Origin: Flavobacterium indicum GPTSA100-9 = DSM 17447
Lineage (GTDB): Bacteria; Bacteroidota; Bacteroidia; Flavobacteriales; Flavobacteriaceae
DNA length: 64,000 nucleotides
Reading direction: 5' to 3'
NCBI RefSeq assembly: GCF_000455605.1
Contig: NC_017025.1
Span: 744,001 to 808,000 of the forward strand
Shown here: positions 1 to 9,643 of the stretch, in pieces
How the letters are laid out: every line of letters starts with the position of its first letter
Position numbering within the stretch: position 1 is the stretch's first letter
Notes under the pieces: model-generated
What the model was told of the DNA's origin: nothing
Databases searched by the model: none
The model's input: the letters and a program-made list of their open reading frames with translations, nothing else
Translations under genes and position numbers: made by a program

Positions 1-367
1 TACTAATGATACGCGTGAATCTGCTGCAATTTATGTTGCAGACGATTTATTAAACGAACAAGCAAATATTGCCGTTTTTGATCCAAAAGTAGGAGAAAGT
101 CAAATTCAATTCGATTTAAATTATCTAAATACAAGAACAGAAGAAGAAAATAAAAAAGGTGTTCAAGTATTTGATAATGCTTATAATGCTTGTAATAATG
201 CCCATGCTATTGCAGTACTAACAGAATGGGATGAATTTAAAACCTATGATTGGCAAAAAATATACGATTCGATGTTGAAACCAGCTTTCATTTTTGACGG
301 TAGAAATATTTTAAATGGAGAGGAATTAGAAAAAATTGGATTTGTATATCAAGGTATTGGAAAATAA
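1..367 (+). CDS. ugd: UDP-glucose 6-dehydrogenase, C-terminal part (cut by window start)
   Basis: An open frame enters from the left edge (first full codon at position 2) and stops at 365-367, giving about 121 residues. It begins TNDTRES, a run typical of the UDP-glucose/GDP-mannose dehydrogenase C-terminal domain, and continues with [19 protein letters not shown] and FIFDGRNIL, which match the UDP-binding C-terminal domain of UDP-glucose 6-dehydrogenases. The family oxidises UDP-glucose to UDP-glucuronate in the cytoplasm, a precursor for capsule and O-antigen. The NAD-binding domain and catalytic cysteine lie outside the window. The next gene starts one base after the stop, so the two are probably co-transcribed. 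Family assignment is secure; the exact substrate is inferred. Confidence 0.85.
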   Translation, partial: TNDTRESAAIYVADDLLNEQANIAVFDPKVGESQIQFDLNYLNTRTEEENKKGVQVFDNAYNACNNAHAIAVLTEWDEFKTYDWQKIYDSMLKPAFIFDGRNILNGEELEKIGFVYQGIGK

Positions 368-368
368 T

Positions 369-1655
369 ATGAAAATTAAAATTGCAATCATCGGATTAGG
401 TTATGTGGGGTTACCATTAGCAAGATTATTTGCTACTAAGTATCCTGTTATCGGATTTGATATTAACAAACAAAGAATTTCGGAATTAAATCAAGGTATT
501 GATTTAACTTTAGAAGTAGATCAGGAATTGTTACAATCAGTTTTGAAAACTCATAATTCAACTCTAACAACTAATTATTTGTATTGTTCTGATAATTTAG
601 AAGATATTGCCGATTGTAATTATTATATTGTAACAGTTCCAACGCCAGTTGACAAACATAATAAACCCGATTTAACGCCACTTTACAAAGCAAGTGAAAC
701 TGTTGCAAAAGTGTTGAAAAAAGGAGATACAGTTATTTACGAATCAACCGTTTATCCTGGTGTTACAGAAGAGGAATGTGTGCCTGTTTTAGAAAAATTA
801 TCAGGATTAAAGTTTAATGTTGACTTTTTCGCTGGGTATTCTCCTGAAAGAATTAATCCAGGTGATAAAGAACATACTGTAGAAAAAATATTGAAAGTTA
901 CCGCAGGTTCAACTCCAGAAGTTGGATTAAAAGTTGATGCTTTATACAAAAGTGTAATTACTGCTGGTACGCATTTAGCACCATCTATTAAAGTAGCAGA
1001 AGCTGCAAAAGTTATCGAAAATTCACAACGCGATATTAATATTGCATTCGTTAATGAATTAGCAAAAATTTTTAATATTTTAGAAATTGATACACAAGCA
1101 GTGTTAGAAGCCGCAGGAACAAAATGGAATTTTCTTCCTTTTAAACCTGGTTTGGTGGGCGGGCATTGTATAGGCGTTGATCCTTATTATTTAGCTCAAA
1201 AAGCAATGGAAGCAGGATATCATCCTGAAATAATTTTGGCAGGACGTCGTATGAATGACAGTATGGGCGAATACGTAGCTTCGGAAGTGGTAAAGCTAAT
1301 GATTAAAAAAGAAATTGTTTTACACAAAGCTGAAGTGTTGCTTTTAGGAATTACTTTTAAAGAAAATTGCCCAGATGTTCGAAATACAAAAATTGTTGAT
1401 ATCGTTCATGCTTTAAAAGAATACGGTATCAATATTACTATCTATGACCCTTGGGCAAAACCAGAAGAAGTAAAGCATGAGTATGGTATTGATTGTTCTT
1501 CTGAACTTGATTCAAAATCTAAATTTGATGCATTAATTTTAGGAGTGGCTCATAATGAATTTTTAGAGATTGATACCACCAGTATCTTAAAAGAAACGAA
1601 TGTGATTTATGATGTGAAAGGTTTCTTGAAAACAGAAGTAGACGGAAGATTGTAA
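369..1655 (+). CDS. tviB: UDP-N-acetylhexosamine 6-dehydrogenase (TviB/WbpO type)
   Basis: A 428-residue nucleotide-sugar dehydrogenase. The NAD-binding GxGxxG lies at residues 9-14 (GLGYVG), the conserved VTVPTP segment follows near residue 105, and the catalytic cysteine is C267 in [12 protein letters not shown]. The C-terminal domain contains [12 protein letters not shown]. Over its length it resembles TviB/VipA and WbpO, which oxidise UDP-GlcNAc or UDP-GalNAc twice to the uronic acid; acting on an N-acetylated sugar is inferred from that resemblance. The frame is open further upstream to 336, but that extension overlaps the preceding gene, and the ATG at 369 places the Rossmann motif at the usual distance from the N-terminus. 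It likely supplies HexNAcA to the glycan assembled by the following genes. Confidence 0.88.
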   Translation: MKIKIAIIGLGYVGLPLARLFATKYPVIGFDINKQRISELNQGIDLTLEVDQELLQSVLKTHNSTLTTNYLYCSDNLEDIADCNYYIVTVPTPVDKHNKPDLTPLYKASETVAKVLKKGDTVIYESTVYPGVTEEECVPVLEKLSGLKFNVDFFAGYSPERINPGDKEHTVEKILKVTAGSTPEVGLKVDALYKSVITAGTHLAPSIKVAEAAKVIENSQRDINIAFVNELAKIFNILEIDTQAVLEAAGTKWNFLPFKPGLVGGHCIGVDPYYLAQKAMEAGYHPEIILAGRRMNDSMGEYVASEVVKLMIKKEIVLHKAEVLLLGITFKENCPDVRNTKIVDIVHALKEYGINITIYDPWAKPEEVKHEYGIDCSSELDSKSKFDALILGVAHNEFLEIDTTSILKETNVIYDVKGFLKTEVDGRL

Positions 1656-1665
1656 TTTTTTTTAA

Positions 1666-2982
1666 ATGTTAACCCCAAAACAAATTAAAGAAAAATCTAA
1701 AGTAGTACTTAGTTCTCCTTTAGTTAAAATTTCGTCCTTAACCTCAATAGCTACATTGATAAAAATTGGTGCTACTTTTATTTCTGCAAAAGTATTAGCC
1801 GTTATAACCGGACCAGCAGGGGTTGCAATGTTGGGTCAGTTAACCAATTTTATGACAATTCTAATTCAGGTCTGCTCAGGAGCTACTGGAACGGGAATTG
1901 TAAAATTAACGGGACAGTACAAAGACGATTCAGTTAATTTAAAAAAAGTATACGCAACATCTTTTACTATAATTTTACTGTTTTCAACTTTAACAGTACT
2001 AGGAATACTACTATTTCAAAATACCTTTACACTTTTTATTTTTAATGCTATACAATACAAATGGTTACTGTTTGTAATTGCATTTTCCACACCATTAATC
2101 GCAATCAACAATTTTATAGTTTCTGTTTTAAGTGGCTTGTATGAATTTAAAAAGTACATTAAAATACAAAGTATTGCAAGTGTACTAAGTGTTTTTCTAA
2201 CAGTGTCATTAGTTTATTTTTATAAAGTTGAAGGTGCACTGTTAGCTTATATTTTAGCACAAACACTCATTTTCTTTGTAAGTTTATATTATAGTAAAAT
2301 TATTCAATGGAAAACTCAAGTACGTTTATTGGTAGATAAGGAAATTTTAAAAAAGCTAGGTCATTTCTCATTGTATGTAATTATTAGTGCTTTTTGTTTT
2401 CCTCTTGCACAAATTTTAGTTCGAAATTTATTAATTGATCATTTAGGAATTGAAACAGCAGGTATTTGGGAAGGTACAAATAGAGTTTCAAGTATGTATT
2501 TGTTACTAATTTCAACCACAATAGGAGTTTATTTTTTTCCTAAAATTAGCGGGATTTCAGATAATAAAGAGGTAGTTAAAGAAGTGAACTTTGCACTTAA
2601 AATATTTGTTAGTGCTACTGTAATTGCTGGTCTAATGTTACTTTTATTAAAAGATATTATTATTCCAATTGTTTTGTCAAAAAAGTTTTTGCCGATTAGT
2701 GATATATTGCATGTTCAAGTTTTAGGCGATATATTCTTAATTATTAGAATGCTTTTTTCAATGGTTTTATTAAGCAGAGATAAAACTAGTTATATGATTA
2801 TATTTGAAAGTGTATCTGCATTGTTCTATTATCTATTGAATTTTTACTTGATAAGTATTTCAACTACTCTGTCTGATATAATTTGGTCTTATCCAATTTA
2901 TACTTCATTTTATTGTTTAATTTTATACATTACTTATAAAAAAACTATTTATGTTTTTGAAACTAAAAGTCATTCTTGCTAA
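1666..2982 (+). CDS. O-antigen translocase (Wzx flippase)
   Basis: A 438-residue polytopic membrane protein with about 12 hydrophobic segments. The N-terminal stretch (SSLTSIATLIKIGATFISAK followed by VLAVITGPAGVAMLGQL) is characteristic of the WzxE/RfbX branch of the polysaccharide flippase (MOP exporter) superfamily, which moves undecaprenyl-diphosphate-linked repeat units across the inner membrane. It starts 10 bases after the dehydrogenase stop, and its last 32 bases overlap the next gene, so it sits inside the operon. It is the only Wzx-type flippase recognised in the window and probably serves the repeat unit made by the 3-18 kb genes together with the polymerase at 6026-7294. Its substrate cannot be read from the sequence. 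Confidence 0.85.
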   Translation: MLTPKQIKEKSKVVLSSPLVKISSLTSIATLIKIGATFISAKVLAVITGPAGVAMLGQLTNFMTILIQVCSGATGTGIVKLTGQYKDDSVNLKKVYATSFTIILLFSTLTVLGILLFQNTFTLFIFNAIQYKWLLFVIAFSTPLIAINNFIVSVLSGLYEFKKYIKIQSIASVLSVFLTVSLVYFYKVEGALLAYILAQTLIFFVSLYYSKIIQWKTQVRLLVDKEILKKLGHFSLYVIISAFCFPLAQILVRNLLIDHLGIETAGIWEGTNRVSSMYLLLISTTIGVYFFPKISGISDNKEVVKEVNFALKIFVSATVIAGLMLLLLKDIIIPIVLSKKFLPISDILHVQVLGDIFLIIRMLFSMVLLSRDKTSYMIIFESVSALFYYLLNFYLISISTTLSDIIWSYPIYTSFYCLILYITYKKTIYVFETKSHSC

Positions 2983-3700
2983 ATTATTGGTAAATGAATT
3001 AACTGGAAAAATTATTGCATTATTGTATTCGAATAAAATTCCTTTTCATGATTTAATAATTGAAATTTCGAATTTTAATATTAAAAGAAGAATTGCAGCT
3101 TCATTATTCTTTAAAACCTATGAAAGTGCAGAAATAAGATTCATTTCTAAATATTTACAAAATTATGAGGGCACAATCGTTGAATTTGGTGCTAGTATTG
3201 GAGTTGTATCTTCAACCTTAGCAAAATCCAATCCGAAAGCTCAAGTAATTTCATTTGAGGCGGATTCAAGATTTATTCCTATTATTGAGCAAAATTTTAA
3301 AATTAATGGAATTTTAAATGCACGAGTTTGCAATGAAATAATAGGTGCACAAGGTTATGAATTTATACCTGGAGAGGATAATACAAGAGGGAAAATTACA
3401 AAGTCTAATCAATCAGATTCACAATTAGCATCACTTAAAGATTTGATTAGTAAATATGATTTTCCGGATACGTTTGTTTTAGTTTGTGATATTGAAGGTG
3501 CAGAGTATTTTGTGCTTTCTGAATTGAATTTTCAAAACTGTCCCTTATTAATTATGGAATTGCATCCAATAGAAATTGAAGGAGCTTTAATAACAGTGCC
3601 CGATTTAAAAAATAAAATACTTAAATTGGGGTACGAGATTATTGAGGAATATGGATCTAATATTGTAGCTAAAAATAATAAAATTGATTTCAAAAGATAA
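2951..3700 (+). CDS. FkbM-family methyltransferase
   Basis: A 249-residue protein with an SAM-dependent methyltransferase core. Motif I is VEFGASIGVVSSTLAK at about residues 76-91, followed by VISFEADSRFIPIIEQNFKI, the acidic motif II and the neighbourhood typical of the FkbM family (PF05050). VLVCDIEGAEYFVL near residue 178 and LLIMELHP near 200 are further FkbM features. FkbM proteins O-methylate sugars or polyketides; within this cluster it probably methylates a sugar of the repeat unit. The ATG at 2951 overlaps the flippase end by 32 bases, and a later start is possible because the first 50 residues are poorly conserved in character. No truncation is visible. Confidence 0.78.
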   Translation: MFLKLKVILAKLLVNELTGKIIALLYSNKIPFHDLIIEISNFNIKRRIAASLFFKTYESAEIRFISKYLQNYEGTIVEFGASIGVVSSTLAKSNPKAQVISFEADSRFIPIIEQNFKINGILNARVCNEIIGAQGYEFIPGEDNTRGKITKSNQSDSQLASLKDLISKYDFPDTFVLVCDIEGAEYFVLSELNFQNCPLLIMELHPIEIEGALITVPDLKNKILKLGYEIIEEYGSNIVAKNNKIDFKR

Positions 3701-4892
3701 ATACATTGTCGTTCACGCAGGTAAAAGAGACGATTACCAAGTAGCTTTGGCTTTGTATGAAGCAGGTATGTTGTATGCTTTAGTAACTGAAACCTATTTT
3801 CCTTATGATAAGAATTGGTTCAAAAAACTAATTAATTTATTAGGGTTTCAATCACAAATAAACAAACGTTTTAAAACTGGCTTACCATCCAATTATGTAA
3901 CCGTTTCTTATTTGGCTTTTTTTTATCAAGTTTTATTTAGTTTGACAAAAAACATAAAATTCGATGTTAAAAAAGGGCAACTATTAGGAGAAAAAGCTAA
4001 AAATTTAAGTGTAAAATATAAGGTCCCAGTTATAGCAGTTAATACGTGTGCTGCAGCTGCTTTTCAAAATAATCCAATTGAACCTAAAATACTATTTCAA
4101 TTTCATCCACAAGCCGATTTCGTAAAAGAATTGTTTCTGGAGGAAATGCAATTGAATCCAAAATCAATCAAAACACTTCGTCAAGAATATGAATTTTCTT
4201 TGTCTGAAAACGAATTAAAAATTTTATCAAATGAAGTTCAATTAGCTACTTATTTTCTTTGTGCGAGTTCATTAACAAAGAAATCACTGGTTTTTAAAGG
4301 AATTTCAGATGAAAAAATTACGGTCATTCCCTACGGAGTGGATACTTCAAAATTTACTTTTTCGGAAAGAAAACAATCAGAAACGTTTAAAGTAATTTTT
4401 ATTGGAAGTCTAAATCAAAGAAAAGGAATCACGTATTTACTTGATGCACTAAATCAGTTAAAAAAGGTTGAATTAATTATTGTTACTCGTGGAATTTATG
4501 ACAATTCTTTAATTCAAAATTATAATTTTCCTATTGATGTTCGGGTAGATATTCCGCATGAAAAATTACAAGATGCTTTACACGAAGCACATTGTTTTGT
4601 TTTGCCATCCATTTTAGAAGGTTTCGGACAAGTAATTTTAGAAGCAATGGCAACTGGAATTCCAGTTATTGCTACTGAACATACCGCTGCACAAGATATT
4701 ATTGAAAACGGCAAAGATGGTTTTATCACGCCAATAAGAAATGTTTTGGCACTAAAAACGTATTTAGAAAAATTACAAAACGATTTTTCTTTGGTAAACA
4801 CCATGGGAAAAAACGCTCACGAAAAAGCCAAACAATTTACCTGGCAAAAGTTTAGAAATGATTTGGTAACAAGTTTAAAACATTTAAATTAA
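3684..4892 (+). CDS. Glycosyltransferase family 4 (GT-B)
   Basis: A 402-residue GT-B glycosyltransferase. The C-terminal half has IPYGVDTSKF, then FKVIFIGSLNQRKGITYLLDAL, and the EX7E donor-binding motif in ILEGFGQVILEAMATGIPVI near residues 310-330. These are hallmarks of the GT4 / glycosyl transferases group 1 family, retaining enzymes using nucleotide sugars. The start is a TTG overlapping the end of the FkbM gene by 17 bases. No ATG lies before the conserved N-terminal strand YIVVHAGKRDDYQ, so TTG is the best choice. It presumably adds one residue to the lipid-linked repeat unit; donor and acceptor are unknown. Confidence 0.85.
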   Translation: MISKDKYIVVHAGKRDDYQVALALYEAGMLYALVTETYFPYDKNWFKKLINLLGFQSQINKRFKTGLPSNYVTVSYLAFFYQVLFSLTKNIKFDVKKGQLLGEKAKNLSVKYKVPVIAVNTCAAAAFQNNPIEPKILFQFHPQADFVKELFLEEMQLNPKSIKTLRQEYEFSLSENELKILSNEVQLATYFLCASSLTKKSLVFKGISDEKITVIPYGVDTSKFTFSERKQSETFKVIFIGSLNQRKGITYLLDALNQLKKVELIIVTRGIYDNSLIQNYNFPIDVRVDIPHEKLQDALHEAHCFVLPSILEGFGQVILEAMATGIPVIATEHTAAQDIIENGKDGFITPIRNVLALKTYLEKLQNDFSLVNTMGKNAHEKAKQFTWQKFRNDLVTSLKHLN

Positions 4893-6029
4893 ATGAAGTT
4901 ATTAATTATAACTAATATTCCAACGCCCTATCGTATCGCATTTTTTAATGTGATTAATCGTGTATTGACTCAAAGAAATGGCTGCTTAAAAGTGCTTTAT
5001 GCTGCTGCTAGTGAACCAGACAGACATTGGAGTATTGATTTAAACGAGCAGCAATTTGACTATGAAATAGTAAAAGGATTTCATAAAAGTGTTGCTGGAT
5101 TATATGTGCATTTTAACCCAAGTATTTTAAAAAAAACAAAACAATTTAATCCGGATGTTATTTTGTATGCAGGTTCATGGAATATGCCTACCGTAATCTA
5201 TAGTTTGCTTTTTAATTCATTTTGTAATAAAAAATATAAAAAAATATTTTGGAGTGAAGGGCATGATGGAAGTAGGTTACATGCCGCTGGAATTGTTCCT
5301 GTAGTGAGAAAATTTATTCAAAATAAATTTGACGCCTTTGCAGTGCCCAACCAAAGAAGTGAATCGTATTTGTTTCAATTACTTGGATTAGAAAGAAAAC
5401 CAATTATTTTACTGCCAAATACAGTTGATGGTGATTTTTTTACAAAGCCAACTTCGTGGTCTGAAGCAGATTCAGCTATTATAAAAAGTAAGTATTCTAT
5501 TCCAAAGGATGCAAAATTACTTATTCAAGTGGCTCAAATTGAAGATCGAAAAGGGATTAAAGAATTAATTCAACATTGGCGTAAATTAGAAAATAAATTC
5601 GGTTATCATTTAGTTTTTGTAGGAGAAGGTTCTTTGAAAGATGCATTAATTGCTGATAATGAAGATGATACTACTATTCATTTTTTAGGAAATCAACCTA
5701 AAGAAGCAGTTCGAGAATTGTTATTTAGTTCAACTATTTTTATTTTAAACACAAAAAATGATCCAAATCCATTAACTTTGATTGAAGCAAGTTATGCGCA
5801 TTTGCCAATAATTACCACGCAATTTGCTGGTAATTGTAATGAAATAGTTGTTGGGAATAATGGATTTGTCCTGAATGATTTCGATTTTGAAACGTTTGAA
5901 TTAGTATTTTTAAAAATGGCTACTGCTTCTACCATAGAAATGGGTGCGCTGTCGTTTGAAAATGTTAAAACACATTTCGATATTCAACAGGTTTGTGAGC
6001 ATTTTTTAAATCAAGTGGAAAAAATATGA
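4893..6029 (+). CDS. Glycosyltransferase family 4 (GT-B)
   Basis: A 378-residue GT-B protein whose ATG follows the previous stop directly. The N-terminal LLIITNIPTPYRIAFFNVI is a strand-loop-helix typical of GT4 enzymes of the PIMT/WsaF-like groups. The C-terminal domain shows LLIQVAQIEDRKGIKELI and HLVFVGEGSLKDAL, then DPNPLTLIEASYAHLPII, where the first glutamate of the usual EX7E motif is replaced by aspartate. The end overlaps the next gene by four bases (ATGA), implying translational coupling. It is likely one of the transferases building the region A repeat unit. The family is certain; the linkage and sugars are not. Confidence 0.82.
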   Translation: MKLLIITNIPTPYRIAFFNVINRVLTQRNGCLKVLYAAASEPDRHWSIDLNEQQFDYEIVKGFHKSVAGLYVHFNPSILKKTKQFNPDVILYAGSWNMPTVIYSLLFNSFCNKKYKKIFWSEGHDGSRLHAAGIVPVVRKFIQNKFDAFAVPNQRSESYLFQLLGLERKPIILLPNTVDGDFFTKPTSWSEADSAIIKSKYSIPKDAKLLIQVAQIEDRKGIKELIQHWRKLENKFGYHLVFVGEGSLKDALIADNEDDTTIHFLGNQPKEAVRELLFSSTIFILNTKNDPNPLTLIEASYAHLPIITTQFAGNCNEIVVGNNGFVLNDFDFETFELVFLKMATASTIEMGALSFENVKTHFDIQQVCEHFLNQVEKI

Positions 6030-7294
6030 TGGCGATTTATTTAGATATTTTTATTGTTCTTCTTCTTTTTCTGTTTTTAGTAAAAGAAAAGCAATTGAAT
6101 ATTCTAAATTCTGCTCTTATTTACTGGTGTTTTCATGTGTTTTTTGTGACTTTTAGAGGGGTTCAAATATTTTTTCAAGGTGCGAAAATTATTTCCAATA
6201 AATGGTATTCCACATATATAACATTGGAAGAAATTGATAAAGCTATAATTCTTGCTGATGTATCCTTAGTAGCCTTTTTTATTGGGTTCAGTGTATTTAC
6301 ATTGAATTTTAAAAAGTCTGGAAATGCACTTTTAAAACAATTTGAATTCATGAAAGAAGGAAGACAAAAATGGGTAGATAAGTACATGATTGTAGTTTTT
6401 ATTTTAGGTCTTATTGGGATTGTTACTTATCGATCTATTGCTGATCGAGATCTTGAGGCGGAAGAATACTCTACTTTTTCTAATATGATGACTGGACTCG
6501 GAATTATTTCTGCTATAGTTCTCTTGTATGAAAAAGGTTTTAAAAAAATATATTTGACCTATTTTTTTATATTATTAATCTTCTATTCTTTACAAGGAGA
6601 AAATAGATTTCGAGTAGTTCTAGCTTCTTTGTTTGTTTTAATGATTTATTTGAAACAATTGAATTTGAAATTGCCTCCCTTAAAATATTATGTAATAGGA
6701 TTTGTTTTTATACTGTTTAGTTTTCCACTTAAAGAAGTGGGTAAATCGTTTCAAGAAACTGGTAAATTGGAATTTACTGAAGTACTAAAAGATTCCTATG
6801 AAGAGTTTAAAGAAGGAGAATCGGGAGATATGTCTTTTATTGAGCAAAGTGCTGGTATGATTGGTGCCATCGATGTTAAAGGGGTACAGTTTTGGGGAGA
6901 TACTTATAAGCCCATTTTCTTCTTTTTTGTACCAAGAAGTTTGTGGGCCGATAAACCTGCACTGAATGAATGGCAACATAAAATTTCGATTACCGGAAGA
7001 GACTTTGGAGAAATGGGACAAATTTCTTTGATTAGCGGGGAATCTTATGCTAACTTCAGATATATTGGAGTTTTTGTGATTTCTTTTCTCATTGGAAGAT
7101 GGTATTCTTTTTTGTATAATAAATATGCTAATTTGCCTATACAACACAAAGGTTTCTTATTGCTTTTGTTGTTTAATATGGTACTTTTTCAGGTGTGGCG
7201 TGATGGAATGATTTCGCTGGTTTTGTTTCCTTTTTTGAATTATTTGCCAATTATGATACTTTATTTCATTAAAAAACCAGTAGCAACATTATGA
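6026..7294 (+). CDS. O-antigen polymerase (Wzy-like, oligosaccharide repeat unit polymerase)
   Basis: A 422-residue integral membrane protein with about 10-12 predicted hydrophobic helices. A larger loop contains FFVPRSLWADKP near residues 290-301, a signature seen in many O-antigen/exopolysaccharide repeat-unit polymerases, and GESYANFRYIGVF follows before the last helices. Wzy proteins polymerise undecaprenyl-linked repeat units on the periplasmic face. The ATG at 6026 overlaps the preceding stop (ATGA), the second codon is also ATG, and the gene overlaps the following one by four bases. Wzy proteins diverge strongly, so the call rests on topology, the PRSLW motif and location between Wzx and glycosyltransferase genes. 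Confidence 0.8.
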   Translation: MMAIYLDIFIVLLLFLFLVKEKQLNILNSALIYWCFHVFFVTFRGVQIFFQGAKIISNKWYSTYITLEEIDKAIILADVSLVAFFIGFSVFTLNFKKSGNALLKQFEFMKEGRQKWVDKYMIVVFILGLIGIVTYRSIADRDLEAEEYSTFSNMMTGLGIISAIVLLYEKGFKKIYLTYFFILLIFYSLQGENRFRVVLASLFVLMIYLKQLNLKLPPLKYYVIGFVFILFSFPLKEVGKSFQETGKLEFTEVLKDSYEEFKEGESGDMSFIEQSAGMIGAIDVKGVQFWGDTYKPIFFFFVPRSLWADKPALNEWQHKISITGRDFGEMGQISLISGESYANFRYIGVFVISFLIGRWYSFLYNKYANLPIQHKGFLLLLLFNMVLFQVWRDGMISLVLFPFLNYLPIMILYFIKKPVATL

Positions 7295-8409
7295 AGATTT
7301 TAATTAATTGTTCCAATTTAAAAGTCGGTGGAGGTTTGCAAGTTGCACATTCATTTTTGTATGAGATAGTTTCTAATACGGAACATCAATTTATTGTTGT
7401 ACTTTCCGATTTTTTAAAATATCAAATTAATGAAACTGATTTTCCTCAGAATTTTATTTTTATTCATTATTCAATTAAACCTTCTGCTTGGAAAGCTATT
7501 TTTGGTGAAGATAAGTTTTTAGATGCAATTGAATTTAAATACAATCCAGATGTTGTTTTTTCTGTATTTGGGCCCACCTATTGGCAACCCAAAGCAAAGC
7601 ATATTTGTGGTTTTGCAAAACCAGATTACATTTACAAAGATTCACCGTATTTTGATCAATTGACTTTTTTTCAAAAAATGAAATTGAATGCCATGGAGTT
7701 TTTCCATATGTTCGATTTTAGAAACAATAACGAAGGGCTTATTACTGAAAATCCAGATGTTACTAAGATTTTAGCAAAAAAAGTTACACAACCCGTATAT
7801 ACTGTTACAAATTATTATAATCAAATTTTTGAGAATGAATTGAAATGGGACCGAAGTTTGAAGCTTGAATTACCAAAGGAAACCATCAAATTACTAACCA
7901 TTTCTGCTAATTATCCGCATAAAAATTTAGCCATAATAAAAAAAGTAATCCCAATTCTTAAACAAAATTTTCCTGATTTTTCATTTCATTTTTTTCTAAC
8001 TATTGATAGAACGGAATTTGGAATAACTGAAGAAGACGAACTGAATAATTCAATAACATTTCTAGGTAAGGTCGCTATAAAACAGTGTCCCTATTTGTAT
8101 CAACAGGTCGATTTTCTTTTTCTGCCAACTTTGCTAGAATGTTTTTCTGCTTCGTATTGTGAAGCTATGTATATGGGAAAACCAATACTTACCTCCAATT
8201 TACCGTTTGCAAAGGGAATATGTGGAGATGCAGCCACTTATTTTAATCCAGTTAATCCTATTGATATTGCTAATAAAATTGTAGATTTGGCATCTAATCC
8301 CAAATTGCAAAGTCAATTAGTAAATTTGGGAAAAGAACAATTAAAAACGTTTGACTCATCCCAAATCAGAGCCAAAAAATATTTGAAAATTTTAACCGAA
8401 TCAGAATGA
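7291..8409 (+). CDS. Glycosyltransferase family 4 (GT-B)
   Basis: A 372-residue GT-B enzyme. The N-terminal ILINCSNLKVGGGLQVAHSF carries the glycine-rich acceptor-side loop typical of GT4. The C-terminal half has LLTISANYPHKNLAIIKKVI and a clear EX7E motif in LPTLLECFSASYCEAMYMGKPIL near residues 277-300. It is retained in a chain of four-base overlaps (7291/7294 upstream, 8406/8409 downstream), so it is translationally coupled to the polymerase and to capF. It likely transfers a sugar of the region A repeat unit, plausibly near the L-FucNAc step because of its position next to capF; that link is inference. Confidence 0.82.
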   Translation: MKILINCSNLKVGGGLQVAHSFLYEIVSNTEHQFIVVLSDFLKYQINETDFPQNFIFIHYSIKPSAWKAIFGEDKFLDAIEFKYNPDVVFSVFGPTYWQPKAKHICGFAKPDYIYKDSPYFDQLTFFQKMKLNAMEFFHMFDFRNNNEGLITENPDVTKILAKKVTQPVYTVTNYYNQIFENELKWDRSLKLELPKETIKLLTISANYPHKNLAIIKKVIPILKQNFPDFSFHFFLTIDRTEFGITEEDELNNSITFLGKVAIKQCPYLYQQVDFLFLPTLLECFSASYCEAMYMGKPILTSNLPFAKGICGDAATYFNPVNPIDIANKIVDLASNPKLQSQLVNLGKEQLKTFDSSQIRAKKYLKILTESE

Positions 8410-9524
8410 AAAGAGTTGGTATTTTAGGAAGAAATGGATTCCTTGGAAATGCATTGTCTAGATATTTAACATTATTCACAGAAGAATTTGTAGAAGTAGA
8501 AGGGAAACGTAGTTTGTTTTCAAATGCAGATGATTTAGATGCTTTTGTACAATCTTGTGATGTAATTGTAACTTTCGCTGGCTTAAATCGTTTAGACGAT
8601 TTAAATGTTGTTTATCAAACCAATATCGATATCGCTAAAGCATTGGTAGCTGCTTTAGAAAGAACACAGGTAAAGCCTCATGTGATTTATTCTTCAACAA
8701 TACATGAGGATAGAGATGAATACTATGGTAAATCTAAAAAAGAAGCAAGATTACTGTTAAGTGAATGGGCAAAATCAAATAATGCTTTGTTTACTGGATT
8801 GGTTATTCCAAACGTTTTTGGTTCTTTCGGAAAACCTTTTTATAATTCTGTTGTGGCTACTTTTTGTCATCAATTAGCCAATAATGAAACTCCCAAAATT
8901 AATGTGGATGGATTCTTGAAATTAGTTTATGTGGATGATGTTTCTAAATTTATAATTTCAAAAATTAAGGAAGCAAATTTTGATGAAAAAATAGAAGTCC
9001 CTTTTGAAGCCGAATTAAAAGTTTCGGAAGTATTACAAAAATTAGAACATTTCAAATCGACTTATCAAGAAAAAGGAAGTATTCCTGAATTAACATCAAG
9101 TTTAGATATTAAATTATTCAATACTTTTAGAAATTATATTAATCATGCTACTCATTTTCCTGTAAAATTAGTTCAACATACAGATGATAGAGGAAGTTTT
9201 GTAGAAATAATAAGATTAGAAGTTGGCGGACAAGTTTCGTTTTCAACCACAAAACCTGGAATTACAAGAGGGAATCATTTTCATACTCGTAAAATCGAAC
9301 GTTTTGCTGTAATTAAAGGGAAAGCTTTAATTCAATTGCGACGAATTGGAACCAATGAAGTACTAAATTTCGAATTAAATGGCGACGAACCCGCCTATGT
9401 TGATATGCCAATTTGGTACACGCATAATATTAAAAATATAGGTGATGAGGTATTGTATACCAATTTTTGGATTAATGAGTTTTTTGATCCAAATGATGCA
9501 GATACTTATTTTGTAGAAGTGTAA
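8406..9524 (+). CDS. capF: UDP-2-acetamido-2,6-dideoxy-hexulose reductase CapF (SDR plus cupin)
   Basis: A 372-residue two-domain protein. Residues 1-240 form a short-chain reductase with VGILGRNGFLGNAL as its nucleotide-binding loop, STIHEDRDEYYGKSKKEA supplying the YxxxK catalytic pair, and VIPNVFGSFGKPFYNS. Residues 250-372 form a cupin (DDRGSFVEI, GITRGNHFHTRKIERFAVIKG, MPIWYTHNIKN). This fusion is characteristic of CapF/WbjC/FnlB, which acts between the CapE dehydratase/epimerase and the CapG 2-epimerase to make UDP-N-acetyl-L-fucosamine. CapG is present at 10908, but no CapE-like gene lies within the window. It overlaps the upstream glycosyltransferase by four bases. The following 119 bases contain one inverted copy of the repeat core. 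Confidence 0.9.
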   Translation: MKRVGILGRNGFLGNALSRYLTLFTEEFVEVEGKRSLFSNADDLDAFVQSCDVIVTFAGLNRLDDLNVVYQTNIDIAKALVAALERTQVKPHVIYSSTIHEDRDEYYGKSKKEARLLLSEWAKSNNALFTGLVIPNVFGSFGKPFYNSVVATFCHQLANNETPKINVDGFLKLVYVDDVSKFIISKIKEANFDEKIEVPFEAELKVSEVLQKLEHFKSTYQEKGSIPELTSSLDIKLFNTFRNYINHATHFPVKLVQHTDDRGSFVEIIRLEVGGQVSFSTTKPGITRGNHFHTRKIERFAVIKGKALIQLRRIGTNEVLNFELNGDEPAYVDMPIWYTHNIKNIGDEVLYTNFWINEFFDPNDADTYFVEV

Positions 9525-9532
9525 GATTTAAA

Positions 9533-9550
9533 TTTCACGCGGATTGAAAG
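9533..9550 (-). repeat. Left inverted copy of the 18-bp repeat core
   Basis: The sequence TTTCACGCGGATTGAAAG lies 8 bases after the capF stop. Its reverse complement differs at one position from CTTTCAATCTGCGTGAAA at 10880-10897, the end of the tandem array, so the two form 17/18-matching inverted repeats around the GxxExxY gene and the array. Similarity stops immediately inside the 18-bp core. Confidence 0.8.
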
Positions 9551-9643
9551 AAATAAAAGGAATTTTGATTAAGTTTTTTTGTTATTTAAAATTTAGAGAA
9601 TAGAAATGAATATATGCCAATAAAATAGTTTGAAATTAAATAT

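Noticed and set aside
336-368. Earlier start for the TviB-type dehydrogenase
   Set aside because: The extension lies inside the coding end of the preceding dehydrogenase, and the ATG at 369 puts the GxGxxG motif at the normal position.
9525-9643. Promoter for the GxxExxY gene
   Set aside because: The gap has AT-rich runs and TAGTTTG near 9628, but no TAnnTTTG with a suitable -33 TTG.
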